Origin: Asterochloris sp. CNOR1
Taxonomy: Eukaryota; Chlorophyta; Trebouxiophyceae; Trebouxiales; Trebouxiaceae
DNA length: 64,000 bases
Assembly (NCBI GenBank): GCA_963969365.1
Contig: OZ017748.1
Coordinates: forward strand, 3,221,001-3,285,000
Direction of reading: 5' to 3'
Shown here: positions 44,818 to 56,110 of the stretch, in pieces
Numbering within the stretch: position 1 is the stretch's first letter
Layout of the letters: each line of letters begins with the position of its first letter
Translations under genes and position numbers: made by a program
Notes under the pieces: model-generated
The model's input: the letters and a program-made list of their open reading frames with translations, nothing else
What the model was told of the DNA's origin: nothing
Databases searched by the model: none

Positions 44818-45863
44818 TCATAAGCCATGTTCCAAAAAGCAACCTCCTGCTGAGCCACTTTGCCAACTGCTGTCCCTACCAGCTCTGCCTCCTGCAAACA
44901 GACGCCTCTTCAAGCATACATCCTTCCAAAGGAGCTGCGGACTGTCATCTCTCACCTCACGATTGGCTTTTGACATACAGTCATCCACTGTATGCAGTAG
45001 AGCTTGACAGTAGGCTGTGAATTCAGGGCTTCCCCAGCGGTCAGCAAATTCCTGGTATGTAGGCTGCACAGAGGCCTGACTCCATGCCTGCAGCAACCCC
45101 GTGAAGGCACCAGCAGACTCAGGCATGCCTGCATAAGCGATCTGCGCAGGGGAGCGTCATCACAGCAGCTACATCTTTGACCAGGCTCGACCTCACCTCA
45201 TTGTACGCCCTCTCAATTGCCCAGATCACCGCAATCTGCACAGTGAACGAGCTGCCAGTCCGCAGATCCGTCATGAACTGGCAAAAGCTCTGGCAGCTTG
45301 GCAGCAATATGGCTGTGTGCAGCTGGAGACCCCTCTCCTGACTTTTGGCCTGCATTCATGTCTGGCTTGTTAGTGACATGCCAGCCAGGCAGGGCATGAG
45401 CCAGGGACTGACTTTCCTGGAACCAGCGTAGCTCTGCCTGAAGCGCTGTCAGCCCACCAAACAAAACATCAAAAGCTTGGAAGGGCGCCTGTGACAGAGC
45501 ATGTGCCACCAGTCTGCATGCAGGTGATCTGAAGCTCAGTGCATGACAACTGCCCAAGCTTTGTCTGATCACATCAAGTCACCTGGTGAACTCTTGGACG
45601 AATGAGTAGTCCTGTGTGAGCCAGGTGTCAAACTGCTCCTTTGTCATGGAGCCGTCCCTGATAGCCTGCAGGAATGGATTGTGGATTGCAGCACTCCACA
45701 CAGAGGCATGCCTGCTCCACAACTCTTCTGCCTTCATACACACCAGATTTGACCTAGCTTGTCTTCTGCACCCTCCACAAAAGCAGCTTTTCAGAGATTG
45801 TGCTACATTTTCACATCGCAAGTCTTCACCCTGTGGCCCAGAATCGTCAAATGAAATGCTCAC
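44818..45863 (-). CDS. TENA/THI-4 domain protein (thiamin salvage family)
   Basis: All-helical protein of the haem-oxygenase-like TENA family, whose members hydrolyse or salvage aminopyrimidines from degraded thiamin. Exon 1 (45863-45583) encodes AEELWSRHASVWSAAIHNPF, LQAIRDGSMTKEQFDTWLTQ and DYSFVQEFTR. Exon 2 (from 45513) gives VAHALSQAPFQAFDVLFGGL and ALQAELRWFQES. The next gives LPSCQSFCQFMTDL and IAVIWAIERAYNE. The last gives AWSQASVQPTYQEFADRWGS, PEFTAYCQALLHTVDDCMSK. The QDY, AEL-WF, W-IE-AYN and FADRWG-P-F blocks are in family order. The C-terminal reading (NREVRDDSPQLLW onward to 44818) may pass through an unrecognised donor, since the usual closing FW-MA motif is not seen. The start could be Met1 or the later Met43 before KAEELW. 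Reaction specificity cannot be assigned from sequence alone. Confidence 0.83.
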
Positions 45864-47365
45864 ATTGACATGGCCAGCTCAAAACCTTATGGCCGTGTAA
45901 TCTATGCAATTGCCAGCAGGTGAGCCAGCAGGAATTGTTGAGCAGAGACAGCGTCCTGCTGGAATGGACACAGCACATGCTCTCTGAGCCCGACATCTTT
46001 CAGCAGTAGTTCCATAGCTGGTGATCTTCTCCAACCGATCTTTACCTGCTGACGGCATGGTGGTCCTTGGGAAAGGCCTGGTGCTGCACCTGACATGCCT
46101 GCTGCTCCAGCATGGCCAAATGCAGTCAATGCCTGTAGGCGACAACCATTGTCATCTGGCAGCATGGGCCTGCTGCAGAGTTTGCATTGTTGCGCTGGGT
46201 GACTCTGCTGCCAAGTGCTTTCGTTCTGACCTGGAGCAGGCTGGAGAGAGATTGGAACCATGTAGGACGTAACTCGTGACGCCTCAGTGGCGCAGCCGCC
46301 ATGCAGGAGGTGACTGGCCAGTAGGCCACAGAACTGCTGCTTCAGATGGCAGTCATGCAACTGCAGCTGCACCAAAACCTCTCGCGGAAGCAGGAGCCCC
46401 AGCTCGTGCAGGATGTTGGGGCATTGCTGAGTGCTACAGTCAGGGGAATTGAGTTGCAAGGTGAACGCTCTGTATTCTGGTGCCCTGGCATTGCTGGCTG
46501 CCCAGGGGCCTGACAGGTCCCCCAGCCACGATCTATCTAGGAAGAGGTGCGCTTACACAGCCTGAACAGCAAGCTGTGGCTGCCTTCCTGACTTAGTATT
46601 ACCTGGGCTTCCCTGTAGGAGGCAACCTGGTGCTGCTTGAAACGAACCTTGGCCACTTGAAGTCATTGTCAGGTGGCCAATGGCCACCTGGAGCAAGACT
46701 GACAGGATGATGGTCGCCCGCTACAATTGTGCAGCTAGCGTGCGCCCTCGTGAGGAGTGCAATGTGCTTCATAGCCTGAAGTGCCAGGATGTCATACTGG
46801 CCACTCTGAAGGGTTCAACAGAAGCTCACAGGAGGCCATGTGACTCCAAAGAGCCAGTTCTTGCCGGCTGGCCCACCACTGCTCTGTTGATTCCCAAGCA
46901 TGGAGCAGAGATTAGGAGGCGTGCCCAGCTGTAGAGCATTCTCCAGCCAGCGGGCCAGCGGGCCCAAGGTCAACAGCCCTGACGGTGTGCCCTGCCAGGA
47001 GGGCAGGACCTGTGCCAAAGATGAGGCCCTCAAGTTGTGGCTGATACCATGTACAGGACTGTTTCATGTTCGTCTTGCTTGGCAGTCACTTGGCATAGTC
47101 ATCAACTACCAGCCATTTTGCAGAGAGTGTTTGCCCATGTCGAGGCCTGTTCCAGTCCAGACATACCTGGATCCAGCTGATTCTGCGGCTGGTAAAACAT
47201 TCACTCAAGTACCCCGTCTTGTTGGCAGCAGATCAGCTTGTAATTGTTTTGACTTGCTATTGAAACAGCATTCGATTGTCAAACAGCACTGCACCAAAGC
47301 CCTTTAGGACAGTGCCAACTTTGTGACAGCCCAACTTCACGACAGGCTGCTGCCACAGTCCGAGT
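45864..47365. other. 1.5 kb gap between TENA and the RSZ gene
   Basis: A 185-codon open frame runs on the minus strand (46459-45902; it includes LGLLLPREVLVQLQLHDCHL and a C-terminal FLLAHLLAIA) but matches nothing I know and lacks clear splice context. Plus-strand frames at 46.7-47.3 kb are likewise unrecognised. The region also holds the TENA promoter (right of 45863) and the RSZ 3' flank. Confidence 0.3.
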
Positions 47366-50300
47366 TCAGGGGCTCTTGGCCACGCGCTCTGCAGAGAAGC
47401 TGCGGCTCCGTCTGTCAGGTGTGAGGCTCCTCCTGCGAGGACTCCTGGAGTCGCGCCTGGGGCTTCTTGAGACACGACGCGGGCTCCTGGAGTCGCGCCT
47501 TGGGCTCCTTGAGTCACGGCCCCTGGGGCTGCAGGCAAGCATCACAGCTTATCAGACATGAAATCTAGGTAGCAACAAACTTCATCTGTAGGGCACGACG
47601 CATGACACAGCACAAGGAGCAGCCCAGCCTGTCAGCACCAAGTATGGGCACCAAGGGCCACTGAATAGATATATATATGGGACACAGTCCTGAGACGATG
47701 CAGATAGCAGAGCCAAATTGCAGAAGCAGCCAGCAGACCCCTGATGGCCTGCTGCACTGCCGCCGCAGCTGCCGCAAAGGAGTTCACAGCCAGGCAGGGG
47801 CTTCAATGGCTGCAGAGCCACTGCAACTGATTCAAAGACAGTGGCAAGTCCTGTACCTCAGCGCTGCACCCTACCCTGCACCACAATGCAGATCAAAGTG
47901 GAGTACCTGCGGCTGCGGCTTCCCCTGTCCCTGCTGCGGCTGCGGTCTCCATATCTGCCACCACGGTCGCCATAGCGTCCCCCGTCGCGGTCATCATAGC
48001 GGCTCAAGCCCCTGGGCTCCCTGCGGGCAAAGCCTCAACCTGTTGAGGGCGCTTTGCTCATGCAGTCCTGGAGGGGAAGCTCTCAGTGCGTGGCAGGCTG
48101 GTGCTGGCATGCTGCACAGTCCTGCTGCTGGACACAGCTCGCGAGACACTGGGCCCGTGCTGCAGGGACGCTGACCCCTGCTGTGGGCAGTGCACAGATG
48201 CAGTGCTGCACAGATCCAGGGGAAGCAGCCATCGTGGAGCAGCTTCACTGGGCAGCCCTGTGCAGGGATGCAATAGCCGAAAAGCACACTGCCAGGCCAT
48301 TGCACAGCACCTTCCGCAGGCAGACCCTTCCGGGGCACTGCAGAGCCAGAGTGCTGAGGGCAAAGCACACAAGTGAAACTAGGGCAGCCCTGATGCTGCA
48401 GACAAGCTTCCGGCCAAAGCAGTGCACAGCCCTACAAGTAGGGCATTGCACAAGCATACTGGAACCAGGCGCCTGGCAGTGAGCAGCATTGGCAAGCGCT
48501 CAAGGCAAACATGTTGCATTGCTGCACGAGGCAGGACATGACTCTCACCTGCAGTTCTTGGCAATGTGGCCATACTCATTGCAGTTGAAGCACCTGCAGG
48601 AAAGTAACAGCAGCTAGAGTCAGGGCTGACTGGGTGGCCCAGCCTTCAGGTGCAGCAGCAGGCAGAGCTGCAGGCAAGCCAACAAGGCAAATTATAGGAC
48701 CCAGGTTGTGATGCTGACCTGGGTGGCTCCCTGGGTCCAGATCCATATCTGCATCAGGCTGAGCAGTCAGAACTCAGCAGCAGCAAGGTCTGCGGTCAAA
48801 CAGATGGGCAGCTTGGAGCATGCAGACGAACGCAGCGCTGAGGGCAAAGCAACGGGCAGTGCCACGCTCATGGCATGCAGGCTGAGCGCTGGCAGCAACC
48901 TTTGCCCTGAGGCCGGCCAAGTTCAGGCCTCGGATACCTGCCAGGCAGAAAGCCAAACATAATGCTGCATCTGCACCCCTGCGAGTGTGCAGCCCCTGTG
49001 ATGAAGCTGCAAAGCAGGCTCACCCGCCGCCACCGCCGCCGCCATAACCACCTCCGCCACCATAGCCGCCACCGCGTGGGGGTGGGCCGCCATAGCCCCC
49101 ACGGTCATAGCCGCCTGCAAAACTCGGCTGACTCAACAGAGGCAGCATTGGCTGTGCATGTCATGTGTCGTGCAGGAGGCACATGACCAGCATTGGCAGA
49201 AGCAGAGGGCACAGCACTGGTCAAGTTTCAGAGGTTGCTGTCAGTGGGCTACATTATCAGCAAACAGGGCAGAGCCAACGCACAGCACAACATGTTGATG
49301 CTTAAATGACACTGTGAATGCTCCCACACTTCATCCCGAAGCCCAGCCAACCATCAACATCAACAGCCCTTCTGCCACACACCTCCGCCGCCATAGCCTC
49401 CTCCGCCGCCGTAGCCGCCGCCGCCCCCACCTCTGAAGCCACCGGGAGCGCCCCCGCCTCCGCCCCCGCCACGGTTGCGGTCTGGGCGGGCCAGCTCGAC
49501 CCTCCAACCGTGCCGTGCTGCAGGTGTAGCGGGATTTCGCAGGAGCCCGGATTAAGCCTCAGAAAAGCATGCTGCTGGGCGTGACAACGCATGGCTGACG
49601 CTCCGACCGCAGACAAGGAGTGTCGGGCGTCAAGCAGCGCCAGAGCTCACAGCTGTCAACAGGTAGTGGCCACGCAAACCAGAGCAGATGCTGCATCTCA
49701 CAGTAAGCCATGCCCTGACTGCGCCACGCTGATTACTGCACCATGCTTGCTACTGCAGCCTGGCACTCGCTCTCTCAAGTCAGTGGCATCAACTATGCTC
49801 TCCCTTCAAGCCAATGCGATGCCCAAGCACTGGGACCCCAAACTTACTGTCCATGTCCCTGACGGCATCATCAGCATCCCTGGTGTCCTCATACTGGATG
49901 AAAGCTGCAGCACGATCCAGCACTGGCGTTGGCTATGTAAGACGCGCGATTTTCATGGTGGCTGGGCACCCCCCGGCGAGTGCATGGATGAGAGGGCTGG
50001 CAGGTCTCAGCAGGGGGGCGTGGCGTGCGAGCGAATGGGCAGACGGGTGCTGTTTGCGAGGTGGCGAGCGTGCGGCATCTGATGGCACAACGCGCGAGGT
50101 GCAGGGGTGACAGCGACAGCGTGAGCAGCGGGGCGCGAGCGACCCCTGCAGGACGCTGGGCCAGCTTGACACATGCAGGCAGGGCTCGTCACGTAACCTG
50201 TGCGTGCTGAGAGTCAAGACCGTGTCCTCACCATAGCCAGGGGGCTTGCAGAAGGAGGAGCACACAACTCAGCACGTGACTGTGGAGCAAGGGCATGTAT

Positions 50301-50861
50301 ATACAGCAGAGCAGAGCACAATGCGGCAGGCAACACAGGCCAGCAGGCAGCTGAGGCCAAGCAGAGGCACTCAGCAGATGAGAGTCTGGAAACTGTTCTC
50401 ACCCGCCGCGCCAACCAAATACTGGAGATACGCCCAAACTTGTCAAACTGCAGAGGCATTCAATCATTCAGGGTGAGCCACTGCTCTGCTGCTGCAGGCC
50501 CGGCTTTAAGGCAGGCAGCAAGGGAAACCTGCCGAGGGACGGAAGAGGGCTTGGTCTTGCTGCAAGATCAAGAGCCAACCCTTCTCCAGCTTGGGTTAAG
50601 CATACCAGAAAACGAGAAGGTGCGGCAGCAGGGTGCAAGAAAGAGTGGGGGCACGCGCTAATGCAGCATAACTTCCAAGTTGCGTGCAGGACTGCAGAAT
50701 TGCAGCAATCTGTGGCCGCATTCAGGGCCCCAAGGTGTAGACGGCAGGAGCATGCAGGCTGAGCAAGCTTGCACATCGCCAGATAGTCAAACACCTACCT
50801 CTTTCTCAAGCTCTGACTCCGTCATACTCTCTGGAATGTTGCCAACATAAACGCGTGACAT
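47366..50861 (-). CDS. SR splicing factor, RSZ type (RRM, Gly-rich, CCHC zinc knuckle, RS domain)
   Basis: Nuclear pre-mRNA splicing factor of the plant RSZ/human SRSF7 group. Nine exons (50861-50799, 50447-50403, 50244-50232, 49904-49848, 49517-49383, 49114-49024, 48593-48549, 48020-47907, 47528-47366) sum to 618 nt, or 205 residues. The RRM starts at the Met: RNP2 VYVGNI, then FDKFGRISSIWLARR, RNP1 PPGYAFIQYED, TRDADDAVRDMD and GWRVELARPDR. A Gly/Tyr-rich hinge follows. The zinc knuckle CFNCNEYGHIAKNC has Cys100, Cys103, His108 and Cys113 spaced C-x2-C-x4-H-x4-C. The tail has SRSRDRGSRSR and four DSRSPRR/VSRSPRR-type repeats, ending ERVAKSP. RNP1 depends on a 13-nt microexon (PPGY plus one base); skipping it would also shift the frame. 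Several introns are several hundred bases, as in SR genes that autoregulate by alternative splicing. Confidence 0.92.
50232..50244 (-). other. 13-nt microexon of the RSZ gene
   Basis: On the minus strand CCCCCTGGCTATG lies between a CTGCAAG acceptor and a GTGAGG donor. It supplies PPGY plus the first base of Ala, giving the RNP1 core PPGYAFIQY. Total CDS length stays in frame only with it. Confidence 0.7.
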
Positions 50862-51423
50862 GTTGGCCTGCAGCAGGGGCAGTCAAGCTGCAAAGAAAAC
50901 CTGAGCATGCAAAAGGCGGCCAAAGTGTCTGGTGTCATGTTAGGAGGGAGGCTTGTGGTGTCTTGCGGACCCGCAGCTGGCCTGTCACCAGAAAGGGGAC
51001 AGCAGGTGGCAACACCGGCTGACACGGAGGCAGATCACACTCGACTCACTTTTAACAAACTTTGCCGCAGCGCTGGTCAGGTTGCCGAGGTCGCAGGCGT
51101 GCTACAGCTGTGCCAGGCAGTTCAGGACATGCAGACTGCCGCAGATGTGGGAACAGAAAACGAAGAGGCAAAATAGGGTGCATGTGTTGGTAGGTCCCCT
51201 GCAAGTCTCGAAACGCAGGGCACAGATGCTGGTCTGACAGTCCAGGGAGGTACAAGGCATTGGTCCAAGTACCTCTGGCAGCTCAGCACGGTCCAGTGGA
51301 TGAATGCATTTGACGTGAGCAGCAATGAGTGCTTAAACCCAACTGCAATCAGCAAGCAGTCAATGCATGTCGAGCAACTGACAGTCATTCTCCCATGTTG
51401 GCAGTTCAATTCTGCAACTGTTC
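50862..51423. promoter_or_regulatory. Divergent intergenic region, RSZ / coiled-coil gene
   Basis: 562 bases separate the RSZ start from the first plus-strand exon of the next gene. It must contain the RSZ promoter and possibly a first exon of the neighbour. No specific motif is recognised. Confidence 0.35.
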
Positions 51424-54400
51424 ATGCAGCACCAAACCGTGCAACAGAAGATCAATGAGTCTCAGGAGCGCGTGCGGCAGGCTGTGCAAGAGTTCCAGGC
51501 TAATGGGACCAGCCTGCAGCGCAAGAAGCAGCTTTCCGCGGCGGTGCAGGCAGAGGCACTCCTAAAGGATGCCCTGCGCACCCAGCTGGAGCACCAGGCT
51601 GCAGCTCATGAGGTAAGTAAAATCGGTGCAAACGCAGCGGCAGCTGGAGAAAGTGCTCCAGGGTTGTGGTCTGCCTGAGGCCCACCAGCAAGTGATTGTC
51701 ACTCCTGGCATGCTGCAGGTGGGCTGGAGGCTGCCAGCGCAGCACAAGAGCTGGACTGCAGCAGGCAGCCCGACGAGCAGTGCGGTGCAGTCCCCCCGGC
51801 TGCCCAGCCGCCCTGGCAGCAGCGTTGACTCAGGGCAGCTGCTGCCGCGCAGCCTGAATGGGCATGCGCCCGATCTCAGCCTGGCTCGCAGCCCCCAAGA
51901 CAGCCAGCTGCTGCAGCGGGGACACTGGGCGTCCAACAGCGTGGCCCCCAGAACGGTAGAGGACAGGCTGGCAGCCCTGCAGGAGCTGTCCTCGCCAGAG
52001 CTGATGAGGAGAGCTCTGACCAGCACCAGCCGTGCGCGGCAGCAGGCCTGCCTGTCGCCGTGCAGCCCAGTGCCCCCGAGCCTGCAACAGCAGGTGCTGG
52101 ACACCTTGCAGATGGTGAGCGGCTGCGCCTGCCTGGCAACTGGTCCTGCCTGATCCCAGGCAGCCCCCAGGCCTGCAGCAGTAGGTGCTGGCCACCTTGC
52201 AGGAGTGAGGGCAGCCTGCCTTGAGACCTGTCACCACGTCTGCTGCTGGGTGGGCTTGCTCCGCAGCAGCCTGGCAATCTGCCATGGGTGCAGCAACAGG
52301 AGTTGCTTCAGGTCCTGGGGGTATCTGCCCTGTCTCTTCTGCACAGGATGCCACCACGTTGCAGCTGGAGAGAGTGACCTGCAGCAAAGGCAGATCTGCC
52401 CAGATACACCTCATGGGAATTCCTGCCTGCACAAGCTGGAGGAGCCGCTGCCGCTCTTTGCACCTCACAAGTCCCAAGCCTGCCAGCACTGTGCCCACAG
52501 GTGGCAGACCCCTCCCGCACTACCGCCACCAGCAAGGCAGCTCGGTACCTGCAGAAGCGGGGCAGCCTGCTGCAGTCTGCAGCCAGCACACAGGAGGGGC
52601 TGTCAGTCCTGGCGACCACTGGGTGGGAGCTGTCGCCGCGGGAGACGCTGCGCCGGCGTGAGCATGGGGCTGAGCAGGGCAAGCCCCCCTGGCAGATCAG
52701 CATCAAGACGGAGCAGCCCTTTCGGGTCGAGCGCCCAGGAAGTGGGACCCGCCGGGCGAGCAACCAGAGCGTGCCTGCCGTCACAGGTGGGGCTACAATC
52801 ACCTCCACAGAAAAGAGCTGGGGGGGGGGGGCGGGGGGGTCGCCTATGGTGCCGTGGCATTGCCTTGAGGCAGGGCAGGTCCCCCTGGCAGATCATTGTC
52901 AACACATGGCAGCCCTTCCGGGGGACAGGCTGGATGTGATGGTTTCTGGCCCAAGCAAGCACATCTTGTCCGCCGGGAGGGCTGCTCTGCTCTACAGAGC
53001 AAAGCTGCTCTGTTGTGTAGAGGCTTTGTCTACAGTCGGGATACAAGGACCGGGCTGGGCATGCGGTGATGAGCAGGAGGCAGGTGCACAGCCTGGCTGC
53101 GCAAGCCAAGCATGACTGGCGTCACAGTTGTGGTGGCGCCTGTGCAGTACAGAGCTGGGTGCATGGTCAAGGGCTTCAAAAATTGTCGGCCTGTGGCAGG
53201 TTCACAGCATGGCCGCGGTATGCAGAGTGCCGGACGTCTGGGGTGCAGCACAGGGGCTTTGCAGTGGAGAGCTGGGCGCACATGGCTACAGGGTTGATGC
53301 AGTGGTGGGGTGTGGCAGTGCACGTGCTACCAGGTCTTGCAAGCTGTTGAAACGCTCCTCAGTTCTTTCCTCATGCAACGCTGAGATCAAGCACACTTGC
53401 AAGCTCACTCGTGTCCAGGCCCCTAAGAGCTCCGCTTGATTCACAGCATTGCACTTGGCCTCACAAGCCCCCACGCCTGCCTGGCAGGGATCATGTCGGC
53501 ACAGGCTGCACATGGCCACGACCTTGTAAGCTGCCCATTGATGCATTCCCTGGCAGCATGCAGCCACACAAAGTGCTGTCTCACCTCGCAGCTGTGAATC
53601 TCAACACATGGCCAGTCTGCATGTATGGCAGGCACGCTGATGGCGCATCTGGCGCATGGCAGCCGGCGGGACCAGGACTACTTGGTCACCAGCATGGTGC
53701 AGGCGGCGCGCAGGGAGGCAGCTGGCCGGGCAGTCAGCGTGCCTAGGGCACAGGGGTCGGCGCTGTGGCAGTCACCTGATAGGAGGTGGGCTCTGGGAGG
53801 CTGTGGCAGCATGCCTGCTGCCAGCAATGTCAGCAGCATGCAGCGGTGTGGGTATGTGGCAGACACTCTGGCAGCTGCCTGACAGGAGGTGGACATGTGG
53901 GGACGCCACTGCATGCATGCTGACAGCAACAGGTATACCAAGCACAGCCATTGCAGCCCCACCAGAGGACGTCACACAGCAATATATTGCAGCAACACCT
54001 GCTATGGCCACCCACATGCATGGCGAGCCCAGTCAGGGGCTATAAGCCAGCCAGTACAGTCATGCTGCACAATTTGGCCTGTGCAATGCTGTTTGCAGGT
54101 GTCACTGCATTCATAACAGTGCTGTCCAGACTGAGAGAGGGGATATGCTAACCTCCAGCCCCCATGCAGATCTCAGCAGCCAACAGCTCAGACTGCGGGT
54201 AGGCCACAGTCCCTGTCTGCAGCCAGGTCACGGCAGATGTCATCCCCACCTCGCCAAAGTGGCACTGGCAACCAAAGGCATGAAATGGTGCAGCAGGCGG
54301 CTGCCCGAGACCTTGTCAGCAGGGTGAGGAGTCTGTGACGCTGGTCTGCCAGGTGCTGCTGCACTGCCACTGCCACCTGTACGCACCCTGTGACCGACTG

Positions 54401-55762
54401 ACTGCAGGCCAGCTTGCCGCGAGGCCTTGCAGAACATATCAAGCTAGGATTTGGTGTTGAATGGGGGGTCACCAGAGAGCAGTTGAACAAGGCAAGATTG
54501 CCAGCCTGCCTGTCGCCTGCCAGCAAACTGTCGATGCAGGCGGTTGAGAGCTGCCAGCTGTCAGTCCTGTTGTGGCGCTGCCTGCTTTACTCTGCGCTGA
54601 CACCTGCCACTTGCCTTCTGGACATGATTGCGGTTGTGCCTGCTGCAGATGCAATGTTGTATTCATGCTCTGCTGCCACCTGCTTGATTGAGCCGACAGA
54701 TGTCCATCTCTGGTGTGAGCTTTTCAAGTGGTCATCTGCCTGTTGGAGTCACCTTTGCGTGCTGCAGATGTCCAGCTTCGACCTGCGCCACCTGGTGATC
54801 GCGCTGCAGCGGCAGCTGCAAGTGAAGAGCCAGCAGCTGCAGCAGGCTCAGGCCGAGCTCCAGGTGAGCAGTGGCCAGCTGCAGACATCTGCTGGCATGA
54901 TACGCTGTGTGTGCAGCAGCCCGCTGCGGCCATCTGCAACAAGTCGTTGCGCAGCTCTGCACAGGCAGACCAGGCCTGCAGATGCTTACTGATCTGGGCT
55001 CATTATTGTCTCACGTGCCATGTAAAGTCCAGCCTGCAACCAGCTGAACCTAGGCATGACAAGCTACCTGCTCCACAGGCCAATCTGGCAGCCCACCTGC
55101 CGGCAGCAGCTCCGCAGGCAGAGGTTGTAAGCAGCTTGCAGGCACCCTCTGCTGAGCAACCTCAAAGCTGTACGTCCCCTCAGCAGGGACCTGCCGCCGA
55201 CCTGAGCCCTGCAGAGCCTCACACCTCCCAGCTGGGCGTCAGCCAGGCACTTCAGGCCAATGTGCGAGGTGTGTATCATCTGATGGCAGGCTGTTGTCAG
55301 CTCAGCATGGCTTGTCAGCTAAAAGCTAGGCAGAGCCAGGCATGCAGCTTGTACAAGTCTTGGCAAAGTGCGCTCAGCTGCACCAGCAGCATATTGTGAC
55401 GGCTCACTCCAGATGCACCAAGCGCTGCAAGCTGTACGAGTATCGAGGCAATTTGCTGGCAAGTTACACAATATCTGCGTCTGCAGCTCAGCAGATATCT
55501 CTCATGTTCACCTTGCATCATGCTCGCTTGTCTGCCAGCAGTGACAGTAGCTAAAGTCATTGTCAAACTCGCAGAGCTTGAGGCCGCAGTCAGCAGCGCT
55601 CCCACAGAGCTGCTGCTGGCAAAACCTGGCAGGCATGGCAGCAGCGCTGGGACTGAGTCGTGGAGCCAGCCGACTGCTAAATCCCTGGAGTCAAGGGCAC
55701 CACCAAGGCCTGAGCCAGACGGAGAACACTGGGTAAGCCTGCTGCTCAGAAGGCAATGTTGA
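51424..55762 (+). CDS. Hypothetical Gln/Ser-rich coiled-coil protein
   Basis: Not recognised. Exon 51424-51612 (MQHQTVQQKINESQERVRQA, KDALRTQLEHQAAAHE) is a strong coiled-coil candidate. The CATGCAG before its Gln could be an acceptor, so the true start may lie upstream. Exon 51719-52114 is Ser/Pro-rich (SPRLPSRPGSSVDSGQLLPR), then helical (VEDRLAALQELSSPELMRRA, LQQQVLDTLQM). Exon 52501-52786 contains KAARYLQKRGSLLQSAAST and PPWQISIKTEQPFRVERPG. Later pieces: about 53639-53782 (RDQDYLVTSMVQAARREAAG), 54768-54863 (FDLRHLVIALQRQLQVKSQQ, LQQAQAELQ), about 55080-55265 (Ser/Pro/Gln-rich) and 55550-55762 (KVIVKLAELEAAVSSAP). The pattern is a long cytoskeletal or scaffold-like protein with intermittent coiled coils. 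Exon edges after 53 kb are uncertain, and introns hold exon-edge copies. Confidence 0.4.
52081..52925 (+). repeat. Two exon-edge copies in the coiled-coil gene
   Basis: The true donor CAGGTGCTGGACACCTTGCA (from 52090) recurs at 52181 as TAGGTGCTGGCCACCTTGCA, with matching CCTGCA flanks. In the next exon CCCCTGGCAGATCAGCATCA, then GGAGCAGCCCTTTCGGG (52686-52728), recurs at 52881-52922 as CCCCTGGCAGATCATTGTCA, then TGGCAGCCCTTCCGGG. Confidence 0.75.
52820..52831 (+). repeat. Poly-G run of 12
   Basis: Twelve consecutive G, then C and a further G run, lie in an intron. It is a low-complexity run of the kind that causes assembly errors, so local length may be inexact. Confidence 0.8.
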
Positions 55763-56110
55763 AGAGCACTTTAGGGTTCAGCAATGCATTGGCATGTCAA
55801 GCCTTCCAATGCCACAGTATCAGACATCGCTGCAGGGACCAGATGTGTCGCAGCGCAACTGGTTGGGGATAGGCAACGAGGGGGGTCCGGAAGGATCTGC
55901 TGCTGTACTCACTGAGGACATGCGCAGCACTGAATAGAATGCGGGGAACTGACAAGACTGTCTGTTGAACATTGCAAAGGAGATGACTATTTGACGGCCT
56001 CAAAAGAAGGCTGGGGCCAGCACTGCCAAAATTGACTGACTGAACTTTATACAAATGTTGCAAAGCGGCTGAGGGTGGTGCTTAAGATCCTGAAGTAACT
56101 CAGCAGAAAG
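55763..56110. other. Convergent 3' region, no gene recognised
   Basis: 348 bases lie between the end of the coiled-coil gene and the stop codon of the minus-strand dehydrogenase. No coding pattern, TGTAA or repeat was noticed. Confidence 0.4.
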
